A stretch of DNA of 64,000 nucleotides, taken from positions 62,001 through 126,000 of the forward strand of contig NZ_JBMEUF010000003.1 in assembly GCF_048820975.1 (NCBI RefSeq). Direction: 5' to 3'. Source of the DNA: Glaciecola sp048820975 (GTDB lineage Bacteria; Pseudomonadota; Gammaproteobacteria; Enterobacterales; Alteromonadaceae). The notes beneath the pieces are model-generated. The model had not been told where the DNA came from, did not search any database, and was given only the letters and a program-made list of their open reading frames with translations. Below, piece after piece: positions 45,037 through 53,832 of the stretch; position 1 is the first letter of the stretch; every line of letters starts with the position of its first letter. Made by a program: the position numbers and the translations under genes.

Positions 45037-46602
45037 ATGGAAAAAAATAAATCTTCAAGCTCTCAAAAAAACTCGCGAATCGCTAAAAATACAATATTTC
45101 TATTTGTTCGCTCAATTATAACAATTGCCGTTGCTCTTTATACAAGTAGAGTCGTATTGGCTGCCTTAGGCGTAGAGGATTTCGGAACTTTCGTGGCTGT
45201 GGGTAGTGTAGTCGCTATGTTCTCCAGTATTTCTGGATCTCTATCATCTGCTGTTAGCCGATTTATAACTTATGAGCTAGGTCGTGGCTCAGAGAGCAAG
45301 CTCAGCTCTGTTTTCTCTTCAAGTGTGTTACTGCAAATCATGCTTTCCATATGCCTGTTCTTTTTGATACTTTTTGCTGGCGGTTGGTTTCTAAATTCAA
45401 AGATGAATATTCCTGAAGGTAGCTTGTCTGCTGCAAATTGGGTTTTAGTGAGTACAGCGGTAACGTTTGCTGTTGGGATGATCACCGTGTCGTACCAAGC
45501 CATGATTATCGCGCATGAGCGTATGAAGGCATTTGCTTACATTGGTTTAGCAGAGGTGTTCCTCAAACTTGGTGTCGCACTTTTATTAACCGTATCTACA
45601 ATTGATAAGTTGAAATTATACTCTGTACTGTTGATGCTGATATCGGTAGTTATTTTTACAATTTACTTTTTTTATTGTCGATACAATTTTGCGTCAAGTC
45701 GCTTTAAGTTTGTATGGGATACAAACCTATTGAAAAAAATGTTTGGCTTTACCGGGTGGGCTTTTTTTAGTTCCTCGGTAGGAATTATTAATACACAAGG
45801 CATCAATATTTTAATGAATCTGCATTTTGGAGTATTGACGAATGCCGCGCGAGGCGTTTCCACGCAAGTAGAAAATGCATTAAATCAGCTCATAAGTAAC
45901 CTTACCGTAGCAATGAACCCGCAAATAATTAAGTCTTATGCTGCAGACGAAAAAAGTTATATGCACCAACTCATTTGTAGTGGAAGTAAATTTTCTTACT
46001 TTCTCGCGCTTTTTTTCATTGTTCCTCTTTTCATTGAAGCTGAGACTGTACTAAACCTTTGGTTAAAAGATGTACCCGAATATGCTACGATTTTTCTGCG
46101 CTTAACATTGCTAACCATGCTACCTCAAGTGATGGCTGGAATTTTATTTACTGCAGCAATGGCAACCGGAAATATTCGAAAGTACGCACTGATCGTAAAT
46201 GGCGTGAGTGTGTCTGTATTTTTCTTTGCGTGGGCGTTATACTTGTATGGTTATCCGCCAGAAACCGCATACTTAGTCCACTTGGTGATTAGAATAGTGC
46301 TAATAGCAATACGCTTGCAGTTGCTTAAAAGTATGATTGGTCTTAATCCATATCAATATTTTAAAAGCGTAATCTTAATAATAATTCCTGTTACCATTAT
46401 CGCTTTTGCAATCCCCTTATCAGCTCTTCTGTTATCCATGCCTGAGTCGTTCTGGCGAGTTGTATTAATTGCTTTAATAAGTGCATCTACAACAGCATTT
46501 GCAGTTGCGGTAATTGGATTAACAGCGCAAGAAAAAGTATTCGTGCGGGAAAAAATAGCCCTACTTAGGAACAAATTTATGAGGTTGCAGAAAGATGCAT
46601 AA
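45037..46602 (+). CDS. Wzx-type polysaccharide flippase (MOP superfamily)
   Basis: 521-residue membrane protein with 12-14 helices of the polysaccharide transporter family. The N terminus ARNTIFLFVRSIITIAVALY-like segment (residues 14-34) and VVLAALGVEDFGTFVAVGSV are typical, as are SGSLSSAVSRFITYELGRG and an RGVSTQVENALNQL loop. It moves lipid-linked repeat units from the inner to the outer face of the inner membrane. One of two flippase genes here; the other, at 50091-51551, is of a different subgroup. The stop overlaps the start of the ThDP enzyme gene by 8 bp, so the two are translationally coupled. No good Shine-Dalgarno sequence at the start. Confidence 0.88.
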   Translation: MEKNKSSSSQKNSRIAKNTIFLFVRSIITIAVALYTSRVVLAALGVEDFGTFVAVGSVVAMFSSISGSLSSAVSRFITYELGRGSESKLSSVFSSSVLLQIMLSICLFFLILFAGGWFLNSKMNIPEGSLSAANWVLVSTAVTFAVGMITVSYQAMIIAHERMKAFAYIGLAEVFLKLGVALLLTVSTIDKLKLYSVLLMLISVVIFTIYFFYCRYNFASSRFKFVWDTNLLKKMFGFTGWAFFSSSVGIINTQGINILMNLHFGVLTNAARGVSTQVENALNQLISNLTVAMNPQIIKSYAADEKSYMHQLICSGSKFSYFLALFFIVPLFIEAETVLNLWLKDVPEYATIFLRLTLLTMLPQVMAGILFTAAMATGNIRKYALIVNGVSVSVFFFAWALYLYGYPPETAYLVHLVIRIVLIAIRLQLLKSMIGLNPYQYFKSVILIIIPVTIIAFAIPLSALLLSMPESFWRVVLIALISASTTAFAVAVIGLTAQEKVFVREKIALLRNKFMRLQKDA

Positions 46603-48352
46603 ACATTACTCAAACGATAAAAACGCTCAAATTTTAGTCGTTTTATTGAAGGCACATGGAATTCGAAAAATCGTAGCATCACCCGGTACCACAAACATGG
46701 CGTTAGTGGGGAGTTGCCAGTACGATCCTTGGTTTGAGGTTTATTCTTGTGTAGATGAGCGCTCGGCTGCGTATATGGCATGTGGTTTAGCTGACGAGTC
46801 TGGTGAACCAGTAGTAATTACGTGCACGGGCGCCTCTGCCTCACGTAATTATTTACCCGGCTTAACAGAAGCCTATTACCGTAAGTTACCAGTACTAGCT
46901 ATCACATTTTTTGTAGGTTATTACGGTATAGGGAACCTTGTACCGCAAGTTATTGACCGCAGTGTTTGGCCTAAAGATACATTTAAGTACAAAGTTGAAT
47001 TGCCCCATATCAAAGACGAAGCAGATTTTCAGTTTGCTGAATTAAAAGTAAACACTGCAATTTTAGAGTTAACCCGCAATGGTGGCGGCCCAGCTCATAT
47101 AAATTTAGCGACAACGAAAGGTGACTTCTCAGTAAAAACGTTGCCTAAAGTTAGAGTGTTAAAAAGAATTAACTATAATGATCAATTTCCAGTTTTACCG
47201 AAGCCGGTTAAACGAGTAGCTATTTATATATGTTCGCATGCGGTATTCACAGAAGCGCAAACAGAAGCCATTGACGAATTTTGCAGGGCAAATGATGCGG
47301 TCGTGTTCTGCGATCATACTAGTCGTTATCAGGGTAAGTATAGAACGATGCTTGCCTTAATAGCAGGACAAGAAAAGTATGATTCTCCTCTTTGTTTTCC
47401 TGATTTGTTAATCCACATTGGTGAGTTATCAGGTGACTACATGACCTATGGTGTGATGAAGGGCGCAAAAAACGTTTGGAGACTTAGCCCTGATGGAGAG
47501 GTCAGAGATACATTCCACAGGCTAAGTCATATATTCGATATGGAAGAGCAGACTTTCTTTGAACATTATACTAAACATCCGTTAAGAGACACTGTGAACG
47601 AAGATGCGTACTTAAACGCATGTATTGCCGAATACAAAGATCTCTACAATAGAATACCCGAGCTACCATTTTCTAATAATTGGGTAGCGCAGAATGTGGC
47701 GCCTAACATTCCAGAAAAAAGTGTGTTGCATTTAGGGTTGAGTAATACTTTACGCGCATGGACCTTCTTTGATTTACCAAAGAGCGTAAGCACTAGTTCA
47801 AATGTGGGGTGTCGAGGAATTGACGGTGTTTTATCTACATTTCTTGGTGCTTCTTTAGTTCAACCTAAGGTATTACACTTTTGCGTTTTAGGCGATCTTA
47901 CCTTCTTTTATGATATGAACGCGATTGGTAATAGACACGTAGGTAACAACTTAAGAATAATACTTGTTAACAACGGAAGAGGCATGGAGTTCAGGTTACA
48001 CTCACATCCGGGCCAAAAACTTATGGGTGAGGACGCTGACGCCTATGTAGCGGCAGCTGGGCATTTTGGAGAAAAATCACCTGAACTCGCAAAAGGATAC
48101 AGCCAAGCCTTGGGTTTTGAGTACCTAAGTGCGAATAATAAGGACGAATTTAATATAGCTATAAAGCGTTTTTTAACACCCCAGATAACTAATAAGCCTA
48201 TGCTGTTAGAAGTTTTTACAGACTCAGAGAGTGAACGTCAATCATTACAAACGCTTGTTACCTTGAAATCTGAAGTGAATAAAAAAGAGTTAGTTAAGGC
48301 CGTAGTTGGAAAATCTGGTGTTAGATTGGCGAAGAGGCTATTAAATAAATAG
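46595..48352 (+). CDS. MenD-like thiamine-diphosphate-dependent enzyme
   Basis: 585-residue ThDP enzyme whose overall order of motifs resembles MenD. The N-terminal Pyr domain has VASPGTTNMALVGS and CVDERSAAYMACGLADESGE, with Glu55 in the position of the ThDP-activating Glu, then TCTGASASRNYLPGLTEAYY. The C-terminal PP domain has GDLTFFYDMNAIG and LRIILVNNGRG in place of the GDLS...NNNG block. It is not MenD itself by context: no men genes are near and the window is a polysaccharide cluster. ThDP lyases in such clusters can transfer two- or three-carbon units to sugars (YerE is a known case from another subfamily). Start overlaps the flippase gene. Substrate unknown. Confidence 0.85.
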   Translation: MHKHYSNDKNAQILVVLLKAHGIRKIVASPGTTNMALVGSCQYDPWFEVYSCVDERSAAYMACGLADESGEPVVITCTGASASRNYLPGLTEAYYRKLPVLAITFFVGYYGIGNLVPQVIDRSVWPKDTFKYKVELPHIKDEADFQFAELKVNTAILELTRNGGGPAHINLATTKGDFSVKTLPKVRVLKRINYNDQFPVLPKPVKRVAIYICSHAVFTEAQTEAIDEFCRANDAVVFCDHTSRYQGKYRTMLALIAGQEKYDSPLCFPDLLIHIGELSGDYMTYGVMKGAKNVWRLSPDGEVRDTFHRLSHIFDMEEQTFFEHYTKHPLRDTVNEDAYLNACIAEYKDLYNRIPELPFSNNWVAQNVAPNIPEKSVLHLGLSNTLRAWTFFDLPKSVSTSSNVGCRGIDGVLSTFLGASLVQPKVLHFCVLGDLTFFYDMNAIGNRHVGNNLRIILVNNGRGMEFRLHSHPGQKLMGEDADAYVAAAGHFGEKSPELAKGYSQALGFEYLSANNKDEFNIAIKRFLTPQITNKPMLLEVFTDSESERQSLQTLVTLKSEVNKKELVKAVVGKSGVRLAKRLLNK

Positions 48353-48453
48353 AAAAGAATTCTGCTAAATAGCCAAACATAAGTTAAAAAAGGTTGGGGA
48401 GAAGCGACTAAACTAATTCGTCGTATCTCCTCTGTATCAGCAGTGACTTTGTA

Positions 48454-48652
48454 GTGACATTAGAGCTTGTTACACAAACGCTTCTAGCCGCGGTTTGGCA
48501 GCAAAAGCTCATGAGTAGCTTATGTTGATGCACTAAGATAAAGGTAGCCAATGTCTATTCTAAGAAAGGGGTGAGGTATTAGCTGAACACCATCTGAGGG
48601 TTATGATGATCTGTATAGGAAACTGCTATGATAATGCGGTAGTTTAAGCACT
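48454..48652 (+). pseudogene. IS3-family transposase remnant
   Basis: Decayed piece of the catalytic domain of an IS3-family OrfB transposase in the 317-bp gap before the next gene. Reading three frames in succession gives LVTQTLLAAVWQQK (from near 48460), then MH*DKGSQC (around 48520-48560), corresponding to the HSDQGSQY motif, and finally GNCYDNAVV (around 48618-48645), corresponding to GNCYDNAxxES. Stops and frameshifts separate the pieces. No terminal inverted repeats were identified, and nothing else was recognised in the rest of the gap (48353-48669). Confidence 0.72.
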
Positions 48653-48669
48653 TAGTAGCTTTATTAATG

Positions 48670-49929
48670 TTAGTTGGCAGTTTCAGTTTCGATTATATTA
48701 GAGAGCTGAATATTTATTTTTGCTTGATTAAATTCATCATTCACTTTTGCGAAAGCCTGTTTTCGGATTAATTCTAAATTTGGGTGATTTACGATATTTT
48801 CTATCATAATACCAATAGCTTGCGCATCACGCTCATCAACTAAAAATCCGGTTTTACCATTTTCAATCAATTCAGGGATACCGCTGTGATAGGTTGAAAG
48901 GACTATAACTCCTGATGCCATGGCCTCCATAAGTGACACAGGAATACCTTCCATATCGCCTGTTTCGCTAGTAACAGAGGTAAGGACGAAGATATCGGAA
49001 GCCTTTAGTTGCTGCGCTACAAATTGCGAACTTTTGGGGCCATGAAACACAAAATTGTTTTTATTCTTATAGTTTGAAATTTGTTTTTCTAAATTTGGAG
49101 TTAAAGGACCGCCACCAATAATATTATAGGTAAACGAGGTGTTGCTTAACTCAGCGCCTTCCAATGAGTAAGTAAGGCCTTTTTTCTCTACTGCCCTAGC
49201 CACTGACAACAAGTTAAATGTTTCAGTTTGATTTGTGTGGGGGTCAAATGTGAAGTCGTTAAGGTTAATCCCCATGTGCACTACTTCAATTTTACTGCTT
49301 GCTATCCCTAATTCTCTCAACTTACTAGCCCATAACTCACTTATGGGAAGTAGTTTAGTACTATGCTGCGCCAACCACACATACCATAACGTCCATTCTT
49401 TAAGCGCTTTGAATTCGCTTATTTCGTAACCATGAAAAACGGTAAATATGTTATTTGAAATAGCTTTAGTTTTAGCCAGAAGGCCAGCTAATACACCAAT
49501 ATCACCAAAATGCGCAATTATTGATGTTGAATTATCAATGCTCTTATTAGTTTTTGTAATTGATATTAATTCGTTTAAAAATAGCAAACCGCCAGAAGCG
49601 ACAACTTTATAAACGTTGAACAGAATAAACATAAAAGCTGAGGGGCGAGTAAATAAAAGTTTAATCATCCCAAGCATTATTTGAATTATATGTTTGATTT
49701 TATTGTTGGTGCGAATTTCGTTGGGTAATAAAAAGTTAGTTTTATTTTTTAAATTGTTTTTTGCTAATAAGGCATTATCCCAAAGGCTAAGGTCACCTTC
49801 ATACATTGAAGCTACGCTTACATCGTGCCCCTCGGCGATTAATCCATTCACTTGTTGAATAACAAATGTTTGTGACAAAACAGGGAACTCCCTAACGAAA
49901 AAACACACCCTTTTTTTCATTCTAACCAT
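48670..49929 (-). CDS. Family 4 glycosyltransferase
   Basis: 419 residues from the ATG at 49929, giving a normal start MVRMKKRVCFFVREFPVLSQ; the ATG at 49920 is equally possible. A longer frame reaching 50061 would add a Lys/Ile-rich leader unlike the family. GT-B fold: N-terminal VLSQTFVIQQVNGLIAEGHD and IIAHFGDIGVLAGLLAKT; C-terminal NLLSVARAVEKKGLTYSLEG, FVFHGPKS and VTSETGDMEGIPVSLMEAMA with the paired acidic residues. Donor unknown. Minus strand, paired with the flippase gene upstream (161-bp gap). The block from about 48.7 to 51.6 kb is notably AT-rich. Confidence 0.88.
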   Translation of the reverse strand: MVRMKKRVCFFVREFPVLSQTFVIQQVNGLIAEGHDVSVASMYEGDLSLWDNALLAKNNLKNKTNFLLPNEIRTNNKIKHIIQIMLGMIKLLFTRPSAFMFILFNVYKVVASGGLLFLNELISITKTNKSIDNSTSIIAHFGDIGVLAGLLAKTKAISNNIFTVFHGYEISEFKALKEWTLWYVWLAQHSTKLLPISELWASKLRELGIASSKIEVVHMGINLNDFTFDPHTNQTETFNLLSVARAVEKKGLTYSLEGAELSNTSFTYNIIGGGPLTPNLEKQISNYKNKNNFVFHGPKSSQFVAQQLKASDIFVLTSVTSETGDMEGIPVSLMEAMASGVIVLSTYHSGIPELIENGKTGFLVDERDAQAIGIMIENIVNHPNLELIRKQAFAKVNDEFNQAKINIQLSNIIETETAN

Positions 49930-50090
49930 TTTAACAAGCTCAAGTTTATAAATTAAAACAACTTTACGAAATATACTACAAATTAACGTTTGTGATTTAT
50001 GGTTTTTTAATAAAAGGTATATTTTTATAGTGTGTATTTCTGATTTAGTAACCACCCTCAACTTTGAGCGATTTAATTTATCTATTTAGC

Positions 50091-51551
50091 CTATTTTTGC
50101 TTAAACTGTTTAACATCAGAAATTAATCTTCGTGCGAAAGTCTTAAATAAAATGTATGTAAGGCCATAGTGAATTATTAGCGAAACAATAGCTAAACTTG
50201 ATATAAAGGCTAAATCTAAAATATTATTCATTTTAAAAGTATCAAAAATCGAAACTTTTAGTGCGTAAGTAATTATCGCAAATGAGACAGTGCTTAATAC
50301 CACTGGGGCATAATAGGCTTTTATGTCACTAATAGAAATTAAACGTTTTTCGTGCAAATAGTAAATCTTTAACAGGCCAATTAGGTTAAATATTACAACT
50401 TGTACAAAAATATAATTTTCAAATGCTAATTGATAACTTAATAACCCTCCTATTATCGATATAATGAAGAAAAGTACATTTAAGTAAAACACTTGTTTAG
50501 TTTTTCCATGTACTATTAAAAGGAGAGGGAAATACCACGTAATGGTTTGCGCTAAAGCAGCGAATCCCAAAAATTGAATAATTGGAATTGCTTCTAACCA
50601 CTGCTCACCAAAAATCAAAGATACATACCCATCTGCGTATATGCTCAACAAAATTAAGATGGGGATAACTAAAAACGTGATATTGACCGAAAATTCACTG
50701 TGCCTAGATCCTTTTGACGTTTCATTTGGTTGTGAAATAAAAGATAAGCAAACAGGTCGAAGAGCTGTAAGAGATACTTGCGTAATAATTTTGGTAAATT
50801 TTCTTGCAATATCGAGTAACGCAAAACTAGCAGGCCCGTAGAAAAAGCTAACGAAAATTTCCATAATTCTTGACGAACAAAAGTTGAATATTTCCGAAAA
50901 AATTAATGGCAAGCTAAATTTGTAACAGTCTTTACAAATAGATTTGTTAAAAGCCAAACAGGGGATGAATTTAGCCTTGATTGTTAGCAATAAAGTGATA
51001 ACTACAACTTGAATGTATCTGTAAGCAACAAGAGCCCAAGCACCGAAGCCGTTGTACGCCATATAAGCCGCTATTACTCCGCTCACGCTTGTTGAAACAA
51101 AGTTGTTTAGCGCTATGGCTTTAAAAGCAAAATCGCGTTGTAGAATAGAAAGTTGGATCATATTGAAAGATGAAACAAGGGGTAAAAATACGATTACCTG
51201 CAATATAAGGGTAAGTAATTCAGAGTTTTCAGTTGAATGTGATATTAATAATGGCGTTACCAAGTAGCCGGCAACGGCAAAAATTAGTGACAAACCAAAT
51301 ACAACAAGAAAACAAGTGTTAATGAACAACTTTGATGTCTTTTCTCTTGTTACTATATATTCCCTAACGCCAGAAGTTACTATCATTGTCATAAAATCTA
51401 GAATAAATAGACTGAAAGCCACAATTCCAAATTCAACAATGTCTAAAAATCTTGCTAGTATTATGTATATACCTAATGCAAATATTTTTTCACCAATACT
51501 AACACCCATCATCCACATTGATGACTTTGACGCGCTGGGATTTTTTGTCAT
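50091..51551 (-). CDS. Second Wzx-like polysaccharide flippase (MOP superfamily)
   Basis: 486-residue membrane protein with about 12-14 helices, of the WzxC/Polysacc_synt_3 subgroup. Motifs: GVSIGEKIFALGIYIILARF, FGIVAFSLFILDFM, QLSILQRDFAFKAIALNN and GFGAWALVAYRYIQVV. It would flip lipid-linked glycan across the inner membrane. The ATG at 51551 has AGAAG upstream; a TTG two codons earlier is less likely. Different subgroup from the flippase at 45037-46602, which argues that two biosynthetic systems have been combined in this stretch. Confidence 0.88.
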   Translation of the reverse strand: MTKNPSASKSSMWMMGVSIGEKIFALGIYIILARFLDIVEFGIVAFSLFILDFMTMIVTSGVREYIVTREKTSKLFINTCFLVVFGLSLIFAVAGYLVTPLLISHSTENSELLTLILQVIVFLPLVSSFNMIQLSILQRDFAFKAIALNNFVSTSVSGVIAAYMAYNGFGAWALVAYRYIQVVVITLLLTIKAKFIPCLAFNKSICKDCYKFSLPLIFSEIFNFCSSRIMEIFVSFFYGPASFALLDIARKFTKIITQVSLTALRPVCLSFISQPNETSKGSRHSEFSVNITFLVIPILILLSIYADGYVSLIFGEQWLEAIPIIQFLGFAALAQTITWYFPLLLIVHGKTKQVFYLNVLFFIISIIGGLLSYQLAFENYIFVQVVIFNLIGLLKIYYLHEKRLISISDIKAYYAPVVLSTVSFAIITYALKVSIFDTFKMNNILDLAFISSLAIVSLIIHYGLTYILFKTFARRLISDVKQFKQK

Positions 51552-51829
51552 ATTCAACTTCTAATTTAAAACATTTTAATGTAAAGACTATACAAATAAG
51601 AGTTCGGCGCTCTTCGCGCAACTACTTGATGTGCTATTAAGTCATGCCGAGAAAAAGCATCGTAATTTTATAATTGTAAATCTTACTTAATTAATAGAAG
51701 AGTTATCAAGTTATTCGGTGAGTAATATTGTATATGTTGTGCGTTAAATTATATACGAAAATAAAAAGGCTTGTAATTGTAATGTGAGAATCATTTAACG
51801 GCTTTGAGTGTAAGAAATTAGGCAAAAAA

Positions 51830-51853
51830 AAGCTGCATTTAATGCAGCTTTTC
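51830..51853 (-). terminator. Terminator of the VSAP-tailed secreted protein gene
   Basis: AAGCTGCATT and AATGCAGCTT form a perfect stem with an A-tract on one side and a T-tract on the other. On the minus strand it follows the stop at 51870. The rest of the gap (51552-51829) shows only an imperfect GC-richer hairpin near 51601-51622 and no gene. Confidence 0.88.
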
Positions 51854-51869
51854 AGAATTTTATAGCAAA

Positions 51870-52571
51870 TTATGCACTTTTCTTTCTAAGGTAAAGACCT
51901 GCAATAACCATTGTAAACAAAGCAGCCATTGAAGGTGCAGAAACGTTTACTGCATTGTTTTGACCAACAGTACCTGTTAGTGAAAGGTTGTCGATACCAG
52001 CATTGTTGCCAACAGTATCATCTGAAGATGCCATTATTCTTAATACGTAGTTAGTATTAGCAAGAAGGCTTAAAGATGAAAAGTCAAAACTAACAGTAGT
52101 ACCTGGAACATATACGCCACTGCTTGGGTATACGTTGTTAGCAACTTGAGAGCCCAATACGTTAGCATTAAAGTCTAAAATTGTAGCTGTGAAATCTACA
52201 TCTCTAGACGTACCGTTCGTTGCTTGGAACGAACCGCCACCATTAAAGATGAAAGCATCAAAAGAAAGCATGTCTAACGCGATCTCATCAGCTAACACGT
52301 TAAGTGCGATATCAGCAGTCCAAGGACCAACTGTTTGAATGTTGTTATTAACAGCAAAAAGATCCTGTGAATCAGCGCTATCAAATAGGTCTGCAGAAGC
52401 AGTAAGCGAAAGAAGTGGTGACACCCCATTCGTAGTCCAGTCAGAAGTAGCAACACCGCCAGCGGTGATGTCTCTACCATCGAAATCTGTTGCAGCAATA
52501 ATGTCAGCCTGAGCTGTGAAACTAAATGCACTAACTAATGCAATTGAAGTAACTAGTTTTTTAAAAATCAT
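51870..52571 (-). CDS. Secreted protein with VSAP (PEP-CTERM-like) sorting tail
   Basis: 233 residues. A signal peptide (LVTSIALVSAFSFTAQA) is followed by a beta-rich, Asn/Asp/Ser/Thr-rich, Cys-free body. The tail consists of VSAPS, a hydrophobic helix (MAALFTMVIAGLYL) and the basic RKKSA end. This has the three-part layout of PEP-CTERM signals, processed by exosortases in species that also make exopolysaccharide, with VSAP replacing the usual VPEP. The function of the body is unknown; such proteins are usually surface or matrix proteins. AAAGG precedes the ATG and a strong terminator follows, so it is monocistronic. No exosortase gene lies in the window. Confidence 0.82.
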   Translation of the reverse strand: MIFKKLVTSIALVSAFSFTAQADIIAATDFDGRDITAGGVATSDWTTNGVSPLLSLTASADLFDSADSQDLFAVNNNIQTVGPWTADIALNVLADEIALDMLSFDAFIFNGGGSFQATNGTSRDVDFTATILDFNANVLGSQVANNVYPSSGVYVPGTTVSFDFSSLSLLANTNYVLRIMASSDDTVGNNAGIDNLSLTGTVGQNNAVNVSAPSMAALFTMVIAGLYLRKKSA

Positions 52572-52830
52572 ATTAAACCTTTGTATGTTTGAATTTCACT
52601 AAACCAACTAAAGCAAATGTTGTGCCAACTAATAAAGTTGTATTTTTACAGTTAGTTACGAGGAAATTGGTGTTGTGCGTAATTGAAGTGTAAAAAAAGG
52701 TGACACTCTTTACAAGGAAAGTAAATCACGAAGTAAATAATAGACCATACATAAAAGAAGTTCAGTTTTATTTTCTTTGGTATAGTGTAAATATACAACA
52801 TGTTTATGGAAGCTCAGAGTAGGATTAGTT

Positions 52831-53568
52831 ATGCCAATATACGTAAAAGAAAATGCAAGTGTGTTGTTCATGCACATTCCGAAAACAGGTGGAACATCTA
52901 TTGAAGAGTGGTTTAAGTCGAAGCCACAGTTTAAAGAATATTTGTTTATGCAAGAACCCGTTCAAGATTTGAAGTGTACACCACAGCACTTTACGTTAAA
53001 AACTATAAACCTTATGTTTGATGGTGTTTTTCCACCATTTAACTACAAGTTTGCAATTGTTCGAGATCCATATCAACGATTAGAAAGTGAGTTCTTTTAT
53101 CGCCATAAATTACACCAAATTCAACTAGGTAAGAAGCCTGAGAAACATTTCTCAGCATGGGTGTGTAAAACATTAAAAACAGCTGAGTTTAATTCTCAGA
53201 TACTTGATAACCATATTCAGCCACAAAGTGAATTTGTTTCCAAAGAGCTTAAAGTGTTCTATTTTGAAAATGGTATTTCTAATATTTTGAACGAGATAGC
53301 CGAAGATTTAGGTTTTCCTCCTTCATCTCAAAGCATTCACAAAAAATCAAGTGAAAGAAAAACTGTACGTTGGAGTAAAGATGCAATATTAGCTGTAAAT
53401 AAATTTTATAATGATGATTTTCAGCTATTTGAGTATGAGCGCAAACAAGTTGATACTGGTTTTATCCCTTTATTAGCGTCTAAATTAAGTATAATACGCT
53501 TTTATCTTGAATCTTCCGCGCGAAATTTGTGGAGAAGATTGAAAAATAAAAGCGTAATACAGTACTAA
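52831..53568 (+). CDS. Sulfotransferase family protein
   Basis: 245-residue PAPS-dependent sulfotransferase (Sulfotransfer_2-like). The 5'-phosphosulfate loop is MHIPKTGGTSIEEWF (residues 14-28, with Lys18), and the 3'-phosphate-binding motif is FAIVRDPYQRLESEFFY (residues 74-90, Arg78). Relatives sulfate carbohydrates, so this enzyme may sulfate the exopolysaccharide or a membrane glycan, a common marine decoration. No signal peptide; cytosolic or peripheral. AGGATTAG precedes the ATG. It stands alone, with a hairpin terminator right after the stop, at the right-hand edge of the AT-rich accessory block. Confidence 0.88.
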   Translation: MPIYVKENASVLFMHIPKTGGTSIEEWFKSKPQFKEYLFMQEPVQDLKCTPQHFTLKTINLMFDGVFPPFNYKFAIVRDPYQRLESEFFYRHKLHQIQLGKKPEKHFSAWVCKTLKTAEFNSQILDNHIQPQSEFVSKELKVFYFENGISNILNEIAEDLGFPPSSQSIHKKSSERKTVRWSKDAILAVNKFYNDDFQLFEYERKQVDTGFIPLLASKLSIIRFYLESSARNLWRRLKNKSVIQY

Positions 53569-53588
53569 TTTCCGAAATTTATAAGGTT

Positions 53589-53620
53589 AAGAGTTCACAT
53601 GGGAACTCTTCTCTTATTTC
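53589..53620 (+). terminator. Rho-independent terminator of the sulfotransferase gene
   Basis: AAGAGTTC (53589-53596) pairs with GAACTCTT (53603-53610) around a 6-nt loop and is followed by T-rich CTCTTATTT. It abuts the manC relic that starts at 53614. Confidence 0.72.
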
Positions 53621-53753
53621 ACACGCCCTTAACGGTCCCTAAAGCGCAAAATGTCGTCTTGGCCTAAGTATCCGCCCGATTGCACTTCAATTAGTGCTAG
53701 TTGAATCTTACCTGGGTTCTCTAAGGCGTGAACCGCACCAATTAGAATATAAA
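53614..53753 (-). pseudogene. Duplicated 3' fragment of manC
   Basis: 140 bp that align without gaps to the 3' end of the intact manC gene at 54571-54710, 957 bp away in the same orientation, with about 11 mismatches. It covers the last 46 codons plus stop. One change turns the Tyr codon of the terminal RYGRVK into a stop, and there is no upstream reading frame, so it is non-functional. It marks an old duplication or recombination edge between the sulfotransferase and cyclophilin genes. Confidence 0.92.
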
Positions 53754-53832
53754 TGCCTGTTTTATATACTTAAGGCTAGTAATCGCTTATTCTTTTATTT
53801 ATCTTATAATAAATATTAAATTAACGGCAATT

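Noticed and set aside
46595..48352. Annotation as menaquinone-biosynthesis MenD
   Set aside because: Motif order is MenD-like but key stretches differ, no men genes are adjacent, and the gene overlaps a polysaccharide flippase gene.
51601..51622. GC-richer imperfect hairpin upstream of the second flippase gene, at first taken for an IS end or attachment site
   Set aside because: Arms match poorly, there is no second copy in the window and no integrase or tRNA nearby.
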